A stretch of DNA of 64,000 nt, from assembly GCA_019009955.1 (NCBI GenBank), contig CM032228.1:66124001-66188000 (forward strand), read 5' to 3'. The notes beneath the pieces are model-generated. The model saw only the letters and a list, made by a program, of their open reading frames with translations, had not been told where the DNA came from and did not search any database. The stretch comes from Riptortus pedestris. Lineage: Eukaryota > Arthropoda > Insecta > Hemiptera > Alydidae. A program made the position numbers and the translations under genes. This document shows, piece by piece, positions 42,975 through 53,847 of the stretch. The first letter of the stretch is position 1. Every line of letters begins with the position of its first letter.

Positions 42975-43437
42975 AAAAAAGTCCATCACGCAGATTTCCC
43001 ACGTGCGCAGTGTATTTGTATTTATCTCAAAACCTAAAAGTTCAATGAGAACAATATACGATATTTAACCTTCAGATAAAGGGTTTCATAAAATAATAGA
43101 ATATTGTTAATATGAGATGAGTAAGAGTAGGGCTTTACTGAAGACCGAAAAGTACAAAAATGCAAATATCTCAGTTAATAATCAAGATAGCGAAAAAAAT
43201 GAACATAACAACATCTATAGAACATTACACTTGCAATAAGATTGGTTCTATACAATTTTTCGATCCGACGCATAATAACGGAGATATTAAGAATTTTCGA
43301 AATTCTCCACCTCTAAACCCCCCCCCCTCCCCTGGTCCGATTTCAGCCGTTAACGAACTTGATCTTTCTTTTTGTATAAAACGATTATATATCAAGTTTG
43401 GTAACGGTTATACATAAATTGCGACAAGTTGGTAACC

Positions 43438-43495
<58 letters not shown>

Positions 43496-43636
43496 TATAC
43501 AGATTTGAAGGGAGATCAATTTCGTCATCTCCTTGGTAGTGTCGTTGGACATTTGAAGAACACCTGGACATTGAATGTCGAAAATCGCCTCATGAGTACG
43601 ACCTTAATAGCTGATTTCCCTTAAGGGAAATCTGCT
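42975..43636 (+). mobile_element. Helentron-like element H9, near complete
   Basis: One of the best copies: AAAAAAGTCCATCACGCAG (with an internal deletion of the GGGGCTGCG hairpin), GATTTCCCACGTGCGCAG, AAAAGTTCAATGAGAAC, the pre-slot block GGTCCGATTTCAGCC, an AT slot of about 50 bases at 43440-43490, CATCTCCTTGGTAGTGTCG, and the terminal palindrome GATTTCCCTTAAGGGAAATC followed by TGCT at 43636. About 660 bp, with no protein. Confidence 0.85.
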
Positions 43637-44405
43637 AAAACTCAAATAGATTTTTATTAATGAATAAATGATTGTAAAATAATTAACTCCGTAGTAAAAT
43701 AATTAAATAAGTTAATATTCTCTTTTTTGTGACTAATAAAAAACAAATAAAAAAAAACAACAAACTAAGTTCGTATCTTCGGCTGGAAGTTTATAAATGC
43801 TTTCGCCGGGTGAGTGTTGATGTTAAGTTGATTTATAGTTTTGTTAGTATTATGCTCACGCGATGCCTGCGTGCCGACAGCTCTGATGAAGCCAGGCTAA
43901 CTTTTAACCAGAGTTCAGTCGTTCTAATCGTCTATCTCACTTGTCAGGTCATATTTACAACAACCGTTAACATTAAACAAATTAACCATAATAAATGAAT
44001 TTAATAACTCAACGATAAATGTTTAAATACTTAATTACTTTTAACCTCTTTTTTCTTTTGTTCAGGCGGCCGTTTAGCCGTTCCTCAAGCTTGCATTTTT
44101 TATTGGTTAACCAGAACACTTGAATTATGTGCACGCTAATATGCCAAAGTAAAGTTTATAATAAAGAAATACGAATTAGAATGAGTTTCCTTGCCTATTG
44201 GGTCAATAGAAAATGTATGTATGATTAAATGTATTTTAATAAATTTATAAGTGGCATTGTATATACATGCAATATACACGGCTAATATAAAAGTATTTGC
44301 TATGTGAGACTTCACGATCCACAATATTTTTATATTTCCCATCTCCAGAGTATATATCTTTCTTCAAGACATCAATACATACCAATCCACCATGTAATTC
44401 ATATT
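43637..44405. other. AT-rich non-coding DNA
   Basis: No gene or repeat recognised. Confidence 0.5.
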
Positions 44406-44690
44406 AGGCGTTTGGTATCAAAACCAGGTACATCCGTTTTTTTCAAAAACATTTTTTTTTTAATTTTTCATTTAATTTTCAATTCAAATTTAATTTCATT
44501 TCAAGTTTTTAATGCCGGAAATGATGTATTGGACGTTTGTTCCAAAACCATCTAGAACCTTCCATAATCAATACCGGCAGATAATAAAAAAAATGTGTTA
44601 AACTGACTTTTTTAAAAAATGAAATCTATTTTGATCAGTCCTGAAAAGTTTTTGAAAATGGATGTACCTGGTTTTTGAAACCAAACGCCT
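44406..44690. mobile_element. MITE with about 44 bp terminal inverted repeats
   Basis: The left end AGGCGTTTGGTATCAAAACC, followed by AGGTACATCC, is mirrored at the right end by GGATGTACCT and GGTTTTTGAAACCAAACGCCT's inner part, over about 44 bp with a few differences. The element is 285 bp, with no coding capacity. Flanks contain CATAT on both sides but not immediately adjacent to both ends, so the duplication and superfamily stay open. Confidence 0.75.
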
Positions 44691-44995
44691 CATATATGGA
44701 TAGTATTTTCTATTCCGAATCGTGGTTGAATAAAAAGCTCCAAAGCACAGCGATGAGAGCTATTTTACGTGAATAGAAATCTTTATTACAAAATACTCTT
44801 TTGCTATTCTTGAAAGTAAAGTTTATATTCATAATGGTTCATTATAAGTTCAGTAACGTATATCATATTAACGAAACAGTGTTAATAAATGCCAGAAATA
44901 ACTGAACACATCTCCCCAGCACTTTAGCCACCCCTCCCCCCACGTTTTGTCCTATCAAATTATTTAATTATAAGAACTAAATAAATTCACATTTT
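44691..44995. other. AT-rich non-coding DNA
   Basis: Nothing recognised apart from a C-rich patch near 44930. Confidence 0.5.
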
Positions 44996-45153
44996 AGCCG
45001 ATTTCCCTTAAGGGAAATCGGCTATTGAGGTCGTTCTCATGACGCGATTTTCAAAATTATTCTTCAAACGTCCATCGATCCTACCCAGGAGATGACGAAA
45101 ATGAGGTCCGTTCAAAACTGTATTTATCTATCTATCTATCTATCTATCTATCA

Positions 45154-45199
<46 letters not shown>

Positions 45200-45208
45200 A
45201 TATATATA

Positions 45209-45262
<54 letters not shown>

Positions 45263-45752
45263 TGTTACCGCTCTAGCGGTCGCAGTTTTTGTTTTATCCT
45301 TACCAAACTTGATATACGGTCGTTCTGTACAAAAAGAAAGATTAAGTTCGTTCATGGTTGAAATCGGACCAAGGGGAGGGGGGGGTTTAGTGGGGGGGGG
45401 GGGGGAATTTCGAAAATTCTTAATATTTCCGTTGTTATTCGTCGGATCGAAAAATTGTATAGAACCAATCTTATTGCAAGTGTAATGTTCTATAAATGTT
45501 GTTATGTGCATTTTTTCACTATCTTGGTTATTAACTGAGATATTAGCATCTTTTTAGTTTTCGGTCTTCAGTAAAGCCCTACTCTTACTCATCTCACATT
45601 AACAATATTCTATTATGTTATGAAACACTTTATTTGAAACATAAATACCAAGTATTGTCCTCATTGAACTTTTAAGTTTTGAGATAAATGCAAATGCGTG
45701 GCGCACGTGGGAAATCTGCTTAGTTAGCAGCCCCCGCGTGACGGACTTTTTT
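44996..45752 (-). mobile_element. Helentron-like element H10, complete, perfect terminal palindrome
   Basis: Minus-strand copy from AAAAAAGTCCGTCACGCGGG (5', near 45750) to the 3' end at 44996. Its terminal palindrome is perfect over 28 bases: the GATTTCCCTTAAGGGAAATC core is extended by AGCC and GGCT. The slot (45121-45258) starts with a (TATC)n tract of about 75 bases and passes into (AT)n. A G-rich run (45380-45410) marks the CCCCC-rich pre-slot block. About 757 bp. Confidence 0.88.
45121..45258. repeat. (TATC)n(AT)n microsatellite in the Helentron slot
   Basis: About 19 tetranucleotide units followed by AT repeat. It sits exactly at the family slot and so adds a third microsatellite type to the AT and CT/CA types. 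Confidence 0.95.
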
Positions 45753-45869
45753 GAGAATAACAATACAATGCTACAATAAAAATATAAAAATCAAATCACA
45801 TGTAAGTATAATCCAATGCGAGGTCGAATAGGTTGGTGTAAGAGTGATTATAACTTTATAAGTGTTTTT

Positions 45870-45991
45870 AGCAGATTTCCCTTAAGGGAAATCAGCTATT
45901 GAGGTTGTACTCATGACGGAATTTTCGAAATTTTTCTTCAAATGTCCATCGATCCTACCCAGGAGATGACGAAAATGACGTCCGTTCAAAA

Positions 45992-46065
<74 letters not shown>

Positions 46066-46616
46066 CTGTTACCGCTCTAGCGGTCGCAATTTTTGTTTGA
46101 TCGTTGCCAAACTCGATATTTAGTCGTTTTATGTAAAAATAAAGATTAAGTTCGTTAACGGCTGAAATCGGACCAGAGGGAGGGGGGGTTTAGAGGGGAG
46201 GATTTTTGAAAATTCGATATATCTCCGTTACTATACGTCGGATTGAAAAATTGTATAGACTCAATCGTATTGCAAATTAAATTTACTATAAATATTGTTA
46301 TATACATTTATTCTCTATCTTGAATATTAACCGAGATATTTCCATTTGTATTCTGCGTGTGGTCACCAGTAGGCTATGTTCGACCTTTCCGCCGAGAGCT
46401 CTGGCGGCCGTTTCGATAACTATTCGTCCCTCGTGAATAGGTTTAGAGGTTAGGTTAACTGTTTTTTGGTGCTAGAAACTACTGGGTTATTACGCCCTAA
46501 ATAATGTTTTAGATTTATTTCTTACTACTACAGTTGTTATTAGGCAGATTTCTCTACTGTAAAACTTCACGTGGGAAATCTGCTTAGTTTACGCAGCGCC
46601 TGCGTGACGGACTTTT
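45870..46616 (-). mobile_element. Helentron-like element H11, complete
   Basis: Minus-strand copy from AAAAGTCCGTCACGCAGGCG near 46616 to the palindrome starting at 45870. The AT slot is about 65 bases (45994-46060). The 5' module (GTGAAGTTTTACAGTAGAGA, then GGCCGCCAGAGCTCTCGGCG in the reading direction) is the type shared with H16 and H18. About 747 bp. Confidence 0.87.
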
Positions 46617-46869
46617 CTACCATCATACGACTGACATAAACCTGTGTATAAACTGAGGCCTGTAGAATTTCTCCTGATACAATAAAATAATTTCTCCTAA
46701 CTGCAAATCCTCCCAGTATTTAAATGAAAAAGTGTTAAGCATAACATTTAAGTTATCGTAATCAATGCGAGACGCGAATAGCTTAAATAGATCACTAAAA
46801 TGTAAGGCTAGGAGTTGTGAGGAGAACACAGAGTTTTGATTAGTTCGGTTCAGTCGCTTGTTCCTATTA

Positions 46870-47440
46870 CAATTCTTGATTCAGTTAATAGTTTTTAGCG
46901 TGTACGTCGGTGTAACAAACGTTACATTAAATAACAAAATAAACACCTTTCGTAATATGCGTGTTTGATGAAAAACTAATAGGAAACGAAATTTAGGGAT
47001 TTTTCATTTCCTGCCTCGTAAGAACCCCCCACTCCCATTTGATACGTTAATATAGTTTTTAAACATGGAGGTGTTAATGCTTATTAAAATTTCGAGTTTT
47101 GTTCAGTCCATCAGGCCATTAAAATGTCTGCTATAGTTTTTAGCGTATATCTCGTTTATGATTAGGTATAGGACAAAAGTGCTAACTAACAAAAAAAAAC
47201 TTTTGCTAAATGCATGATTGCCGAAAAACCAATAAGGAACGAAATATCGAAATTTTACATTTCAGGCCTCCCTTATATTACCCCCAGTACTGTTTGTCTC
47301 TGAGAATATTAGTATAGCCTAAAGTCTAAGTTAGGTTAGTGGTAATATACGTACCAAGATTCGTATAACACCAAAGGCAAACATTGCCGATATAGTTTTA
47401 ATCCCATGTGAAACGAAAAAGTATCGTAAAACGTCGAGAA
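46870..47440 (-). mobile_element. Helitron subrepeat fragment, minus strand
   Basis: About two of the 295 bp internal subrepeats of the 13-21 kb Helitrons in reverse orientation (GGCCTCCCTTATATTACCCC, CTAAAGTCTAAGTTAGG, TATAGTTTTTAGCGTATA). The 5' TC end and the 3' CTAG end are absent. Confidence 0.7.
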
Positions 47441-49324
47441 AAAAAATGGGAGGGGGTGAACATTAACTCCAGAAATACCAACTTTTTCGGCATTTCAATT
47501 TATTAACATGTATATCAGCTAAGGGAGAGAGAAGTGTAAAACTTCCGGAACATAAAATGTCCGTGTCACTAATTGAGATACAAAATATATTAATAGTACT
47601 TTTTTTTTACGTATAAATTGAGATTTGCTTCACATAAATAGTACTACTTGTAGTGTCGAATGGAAAAGGGTAGTAACGGTTTTGTATTTTGATTTTCCTT
47701 AAAACCTTTAAATACAACGTCATTTACTAATTCTGTCTGAAACTGTAGAGGTTTTTTTTAGGTTAGCAGATTTTCTGATGAATAATAATGAACTAGCTTA
47801 TTTTTACGTCGTTTTAGGTTTGAAAAATGAACTTAGTTTTTATTAAATTTGTGTAATGTTTTTTTTCCTTTCACTACTTAGAATTAGTTCATCTCCGTCA
47901 TATTGATATAAATCTGGTTTCCTTATAAAATTTATGGATTCCTTTGCCAAACCCTTAGTTTTTTATTCAGTTTAGGCATTCTCTCGTAATACCAGTGATA
48001 CATGACATAGTGTCTTTAAAATGAATTCTTAATTACGAATTTTACATTGAAAAAAAAAAAACCGTTTGATTGCTTGAAAATATTTGTTACAGACAAGCGT
48101 TCGGTGCGTTACATTTTTTCAGTTAGTTAGAAAATCCATATTAACGTATAATTTTTATGCCTTGGACCCCTTCTCCTTGTTTGAAAATGGAATTGTCATG
48201 TAGAGTATTTTTGGGGTAGTTGAGTAAAAAAAAAAAGGAACATTGAAATCCTTCCAACCGTTTTTAAATAATGAGTGCAAATGGGCATGCAAACACACAA
48301 AACATTTTGCAGCCATTATGCACGTATATGATATAATAAAAAAAAATCATTTATTCTGGAATTTAAATTGAACTTCATTCAGACCATTCAGTATTTATTT
48401 ATGTAGACTTTATGTTGCACATACTGAACGAAATTCCCATTGCAAGCATGTTGGTGTGTTTAATTGCATTTTTCAGTGCGAATATCCTTCAAACAAACCT
48501 ATACCTATATTTATATAACTATATTGAGTTAAAAGATAATTTCTTTACTTATTCTAGGCCACCACGTGCCTCTGATTTCGCCTCCTGACCAAAAAGAGAA
48601 TACTCTTTTTTCCTGAGTCTGCAAAAGCCCTTCAGATGTTACCATTACTTTAAAAAAAATAATAAAATACAAAGAGAAGAGGAAATGTAATAAATATGAA
48701 AATAATGATTAAAAAAAAAATTAATTTATGCCCGAGATCCCCATGAGCTATAAATTCCAAAACTTACTATCTATATTATATAAAAAAATTACTGCAAGAA
48801 GGTGAAATAATTGAAGGTATAAATTTAACAGACATTTTAATTTCCTTTTAAAATTATAATGGCTTTTTTCTTCTAGGGGAAAAGTACATCCAACTTTTCC
48901 TTGCAAAGTCGCCAAGAAAAATGGGTTCCTGTATCTATTACTTTGTATGCATGATCGAAATTGCGGACTATCCCCTTGAACGTTTGTAGTATGATAAATG
49001 AGATACCAGTTCCTGGATGGTGTTCCCCGGATAGTTTGCTGGAAAATGGGAGCGAATCTTGCCCTCCTTTTCATATTTATGAATTGCAGCAGCCCTGTTG
49101 GCTCTCAAACCCTCATTCGCCCATCTTCTTTATTTATTTTTCAATTGCTCCAGTGAAATATAGTATTTTCTCTATCTCCTTATGAAATTGTAGCCAATAT
49201 CCATTATATTACTCTATATGTAGATCGTAGAAATGGAGGAGCAAATGGTTTCACCTTTGGTTTAGTAATATATATGCGCAAAATAATATCACCTTTCTAT
49301 TCTGCTCCCAATTTGAGGTGATGA
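47441..49324. other. AT-rich non-coding DNA
   Basis: No gene is recognised in this 1.9 kb. A minus-strand frame of 108 codons (48748-49074) and a plus-strand frame of 74 codons (48961-49185) overlap each other and show no domain I know. Several poly-A runs occur. Confidence 0.45.
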
Positions 49325-49670
49325 GCAGGCTTATTCATGATTCATCATTGCCCGTTAACCAAGAAGAACCTGGTATGAAATGTCTCGAGTTGACTGACGG
49401 GCCTCAAAATAACCATGGGGGGCATGGGTTATATCACCAATGGGAAGTTTGCTAATGGACGTGATGTAGGAGGGTCAATGTACTTCGCCATTCCTACGGG
49501 CTGTCAGATGCATTTACTCACTAGACTTCCACCATTTAACTCCCGCCACAACACCAGCGCGCTCTGGTAGTGAACTACTGTAACTCCGTGGTCACCCACG
49601 GATACGTGCTCGACGTTGCTTCACTCAGATACCTAAAGTCAGGCGCTCTACCACTGATCTGTGGGCGCCC
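49325..49670 (-). mobile_element. tRNA-derived SINE-like repeat, copy 2
   Basis: On the minus strand the head reads GGGCGCCCACAGATCAGTGG followed by TAGAGCGCCTGAC, an A-box arrangement as in many tRNAs (CAGTGGTAGAGCG). A weak B-box-like GCAACGTCGAGCACG lies about 45 bases further. The body matches 3106-3432. No clean target duplication is visible. Confidence 0.7.
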
Positions 49671-49802
49671 TCATGAATGAATGTTTAAAATTTAAAAATG
49701 GTGACCTTTATTATGCGAAGATTCGTTGTGTGATGAAGTCATCAATTAAAATTTCGTGTTATTCTGAGCTAGTATTCTGGCAGGTGGAAGTGACTTCTAA
49801 TG

Positions 49803-50071
49803 TGGGTAGATGAAAGAAATGGCTACGCTTCAACTGTAACAATTTATTAAAACGACAGAGCGCTTTCGATGAAGTACATCATCATCAGTGCCCTGTTGAC
49901 ATACAAAACAATAATTACTTATCTTTATCTAAAATATTTTAATAGAGATAAGTAATTATTGCTTTTGTGTGTCAACAGGGGACTGATGATGAAGATGCAC
50001 TGCATCGAAAGCGCTCTGTCGTTTTAACAAATTGTTACAATGGAAGCTTAGACATTTCTTTCATCTACCTA
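49803..50071. repeat. Large near-perfect palindrome (about 130 bp arms)
   Basis: The left arm (about 49803-49932) starts GGGTAGATGAAAGAAATGGC and includes AAACGACAGAGCGCTTTCGA. The right arm (about 49938-50071) is its inverse, with few mismatches, around a short AT loop. A transcript would fold into a hairpin of about 130 bp. It may be a foldback transposon end, two inverted copies of one repeat, or a source of hairpin siRNA. A related single-arm piece (GCACTGATGATTCCGAAAGT) occurs near 60035. Confidence 0.85.
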
Positions 50072-50104
50072 CGTTTCACGTTTACTTATATACAGTTATA
50101 CTAT

Positions 50105-50400
50105 AACATACTCGATATTTAACCGTTTCTGTCAATACTAAAGATCGTTTATGTTACTGGCTTAAGTCGGTCTTGGAATATTGGGGATTTTGAGCAGGGG
50201 GTCTAAATATTCTCGTTATTATAAGACGGATCGTAAAATTCGTACTTTCTTGTTTTCTGCCGTAAGTAACCCCCACCCCACTTCTACTCATCAGTTGTAC
50301 ATATAAATAAAAAATATGTAGTGTGTTGAGATCACAAGTGTGCTATACCAGCACGTGGGAAATCTGCTTAGTTTACGCAGCCCCTGCGCGAAGGACGTTT
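50105..50400 (-). mobile_element. Helentron-like element H12, 3' truncated
   Basis: Minus-strand copy whose 5' end is at 50400 (CGTCCTTCGCGCAGGGGCTG), with the subtype block CACGTGCTGGTATAGCACAC. Homology ends near 50105, just beyond the palindrome, so the slot and the 3' end are missing. Confidence 0.75.
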
Positions 50401-51810
50401 TCAAAATAAATCCAATTTATGTGTCTTTTCTCTTGCCTTTATAGGCATTTTGAGCCTCTTTTAACTAGCTGCTTAGAGTGACGAGAAAGGAAAGAACTAG
50501 ACAGAGATTTGTTGACTGTTAGCGCTTAGGCTATAAGTGATTGATGTTTCCAACACTCCAACTAAAATCTCGCCTTTCCCAACACTGATTGGCAAACTTC
50601 TACCTGAAAAGCGGAGGAAAAAACTTCCCTCTTCAAGGGAAGGGGGAAAAAAAATGTCTGAAAGAATTTTACTTTCACAGGGATCGTAAGTCCCTGATTT
50701 CAACTACTTTACGGAATTTATCACTCGATTTCTCTTTGGAAGGAGATAAATCGCCGTGTAATTACTTCAGAGCCATTTCGATGTTTTGTTATATTTATAT
50801 AACACTTCAATTCTACTTGGTTCCGGATAATAGAAACGTGAGATCCTTCCTAAATCTGACAATTTAAAAGAATTTCGTAGTCCCGAATGTAGTAATAGTT
50901 TAAGTTTTTTTTAGGCCCCCTCACCCTTTTCGTTTTATTTCCTTGAACGAACTAAAGGAAGAATTTTGATGGCGAATGAATTTGATTTCCTAGTTTCAAT
51001 GGCATAATCCGTCTTTACCATCCTACAACCATTTCTGACGTCTACATGTATGTACTTACGTACGTACATCTATGTGCCACTCACATAAACGACTAGCCTT
51101 AACACTTTTGTAGCATATAATTGTGCAGTTCCCTATTTGATTGAAATCGACCAATAGGGATCAGGTTTAGTTGGGAGCCCAAAAATATTTCTGTACCCAC
51201 ACAAGTTTCAAATGACATACCTGTTATTTCACAATAAAAAGATTTACAAATTATGTACTATAACATCATTTGATCCGAAGTGTTGGAACGGAAATATCGT
51301 ATATCATATTCAAAGGAAGTGAAGTACAACATGTTGATAGTTTAATTTAGTAGGGCGAGAATGAAGTCCACCTCAGAATTAATTTTTCTTTACTCTTGCA
51401 GTTTCTTGATATTATATATATATATATATATTAGGATAAATCATCTTTCAAAGTGGATCAAGACGCGAATTTTCAATATTTTCATGGATTGACACACCGC
51501 CTACACAATTCAGAATTAAATGAAAATAGCGACCATTCAAAACTTGTTATTACATGCATATTCCTTACAATCTACACAAATTTAATTATTTGCCATTAAA
51601 TCATCGAGTGATCGCGAGTTATTTTTCCTGTGTAATTAGAACTTGAAGCAATCAAGGCATCTCGTGGTTACATGTGAAAAATTATTTACAAAGTGTGTAG
51701 AACGTCGCCAAATAAATTGTGAAGTGATTAAAACTTTGAAGTTTGTGTATTTCGATTTGCAATCCAAAACAACCTTAATAATCAGAGTTTATTACTTTTG
51801 TAATAACCGT

Positions 51811-51814
<4 letters not shown>
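50401..51814. other. AT-rich non-coding DNA
   Basis: No gene is recognised. A small AT run lies at 51414-51431. Inverted frames at 50497-50703 and 50589-50867 overlap on opposite strands and have no known signature. Confidence 0.45.
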
Positions 51815-51855
<41 letters not shown>

Positions 51856-52078
51856 CAAAAATATACATTGTTGTATCGTAACCAAACTCGATATATATGC
51901 GTTTCATATTAAACAAAAGAACAAGTTCGTTAACGGCTGAAATCGGACAGGGGAGAGGGGGGCAATTCAAGGATTTGAGATATCTCCTTTATTATTGGTC
52001 GGATCGAAATAATGTATAGAACAAATTTAACAGAGATATTCAGAAGTTTTATTGTTTACTTATTATTATTATTATTTA

Positions 52079-52190
52079 TTTAGTTGGAGCTTCGCAGCTG
52101 TGGCGATGTTGCTCAGAAAAAAAAACCCGTCTAAAATTAAAACAAAAAATTAATTTAAACGAAAATAAAACAAGATAAATGTTAGTTGTT
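52079..52190 (+). repeat. Box repeat, copy 1
   Basis: About 110 bp containing GGAGCTTCGCAGCTGTGGCG, ATGTTGCTCAGAAAAAAAAA and AATTAATTTAAACGAAAATA. It matches 52517-52620. It lies inside H13 at the point where family homology breaks. Confidence 0.7.
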
Positions 52191-52257
52191 TAGCCTTCAG
52201 TAAACTACGAGAGTTCGTAGTGCATTAGTGTTCTCAATTAAGATTTTACGTACTTAA

Positions 52258-52300
52258 CTGGAAAATGTTTGTTTGATCTATACAAACAAACATTTTCCAG
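52258..52300. repeat. Perfect 18 bp hairpin
   Basis: CTGGAAAATGTTTGTTTG and its exact inverse flank a 7-base loop (ATCTATA). No T-run follows, so it is not an obvious terminator. Confidence 0.85.
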
Positions 52301-52516
52301 TCCAAATCCGTATTCGATATTTAATCGTTTAGTCAACACTAAAGATCATATTTCTTCATATTCATATTTCTTGGCTGAAATAAGACCTGAAACCGTGGCG
52401 GTTTTTAGGGGGGTGGATTGAATTTCTAAATATGTCCGTTGTAATAAATCGTATCTTAAAACGTTATAGGTTGTTCTATAAATTTTTGTCGTAAATCAAG
52501 TATTAAGTGGGTTATT

Positions 52517-52620
52517 TTTAATTTATTTGGAGCTTCGCAACTGCGGCGATGTTGCTCAGAAAAAAAAACACTGTATTAAATTAAAAAAACGAAACAAAAT
52601 TAATTTAAACGGAAATAAAA
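52517..52620 (+). repeat. Box repeat, copy 2
   Basis: Second copy of the 52079 repeat, also within H13. In both copies a run of A follows the GTTGCTCAG block. Confidence 0.7.
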
Positions 52621-52830
52621 CAACATAACAGAAATTGAACACGAAAAACAGAGATGCAACTCAAAACAGAAATTTAACACGAAAACAAAAATGCAACATA
52701 AAACAGAGATGGAAACCAAAATCAGAAATGGAACACATAATAGAAATAGAAAACAAAATTGGAACAGAAAACAGAACTGAAACGAAATACAGAAAGTGAA
52801 CACAAAAACAGAAAACAGAAAAATGGAACA
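52621..52830. repeat. A-rich degenerate minisatellite
   Basis: About 200 bases made of loosely repeated AACACGAAAACAGAAATG-like units of 12 to 17 bp, almost free of T on the plus strand. It follows directly from box copy 2. The minus-strand Phe/Cys-rich open frame is an artefact of this composition. Confidence 0.75.
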
Positions 52831-52972
52831 CAACAAAATAATATTCGTAAGTTCTTGTTTTCAGCCTAAATAGAATTATATAATAAGTGGTGAGATGAGA
52901 TCCAATGTATGTTATACAAGGATGCGGTAAATATGCTTTGTTTACGCCGCCCCTGCGTGACGGACTTTTTTA

Positions 52973-53631
52973 TTTAGGGGCATAAAAATAAAACTTTGTC
53001 TAGAGTTTTCTATTCAAATTAGTGTTAGCAGATTATTCCTCCAAAGAGATGATGCTAATTCAGTGTTTATTGGATACTACATACTTTTATTGCAGGTGGG
53101 GTGGGGAGGGGGGTGAGCTTTAGGGTATAATATTGAAGGAGCATAATTCATGGTGGGGTTAGAGAAAAGCGAGGCAAAGCCTGATGTATTTATGGTTGTG
53201 TTGGGGCAGTTTGCCTCAGATATATGCACTCGAGGAGAGAGAGAGTCTGCCGAGGAATGCTATCTACCGGCTATCTATGGAATTAACTCTATTCCAAATA
53301 TTTGCTCCCGTCCCTTTCTCCTAAATAGAACAGACCGCGGTGAGTAAAAGTACATTTTATAACAATATAGTTCTAATCAATTTATCTTTTTGAACTTAGT
53401 GCTCTCTCACAGTAAAATACTCAATTATTAAATCGAAATAAATAAATACAGCCATTCAATACTTTATGCCAGTTTTCATTTTCCACAAACACACTATAAA
53501 CCTTAATTTAAACCCTAGCTGCCACTACGCAAAGGATGTAGAAGTGATCACGAAACTATTACACAAAATGGTCGCTGACTGTATTTACAATAAACATGAA
53601 CTTATCAATGAAAGATTTCTGTTTTGAATAG
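52973..53631. other. Non-coding DNA
   Basis: No gene is recognised with confidence. A 65-codon plus-strand frame (53150-53347) ends at a donor-like GCGGTGAGTAAAAG, so it could in principle be a small exon, but no protein similarity is visible. A G-rich run lies at 53097-53116. Confidence 0.4.
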
Positions 53632-53790
53632 AGACCAGAGCTCCGCCATAGGCAATAGGAATTTATTTAGTAACAAACTCATTAAATAAAACCCTTAGTC
53701 CCACCCTGGCTAGAAAAGGATGGTAGCCTGTAGATAACCCGCCCAAATTAGCCTTAGGTGCTCATAGAGGACGTTAACAAATAACAATAA
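53632..53790 (+). mobile_element. tRNA-derived SINE (family A), head lost
   Basis: Body and tail of the SINE on the plus strand: GGAATTTATTTAGTAACAAA, CCCACCCTGGCTAGAAAAG, CTGTAGATAACCCGCCC, and a tail diverged at the end (GAGGACGTTAACAAATAAC). Confidence 0.8.
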
Positions 53791-53847
53791 GAAATGGAAA
53801 ATCCATCACAAAATGCAAAGAAGACCTAACTACCCACATTAACCTAA

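Larger units (their letters stand above)
51815..52972 (-). mobile_element. Helentron-like composite H13
   Basis: Minus-strand family sequence with the AT slot at 51816-51853, the pre-slot blocks repeated twice (51880-52055 and 52300-52480), and the 5' end at 52972 (GTCCGTCACGCAGGGGCGGC). The two halves are separated by non-family repeats. The 3' terminal palindrome is missing. Confidence 0.7.

Noticed and set aside
44406..44690. A target duplication CATAT for the MITE
   Set aside because: CATAT occurs on both sides but is not directly adjacent to both ends, so it cannot be claimed as a duplication.
48748..49185. A 108-codon minus-strand frame overlapping a 74-codon plus-strand frame
   Set aside because: No known domain, no splice support and overlap on opposite strands. 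Likely chance frames.
52600..52836. A Phe/Cys-rich membrane-protein-like frame
   Set aside because: It is the complement of an A-rich minisatellite, so its hydrophobic character comes from composition.
53150..53353. Small first exon ending at a GTGAGT donor
   Set aside because: The donor is good, but the protein has no recognisable similarity and no downstream exon is visible.
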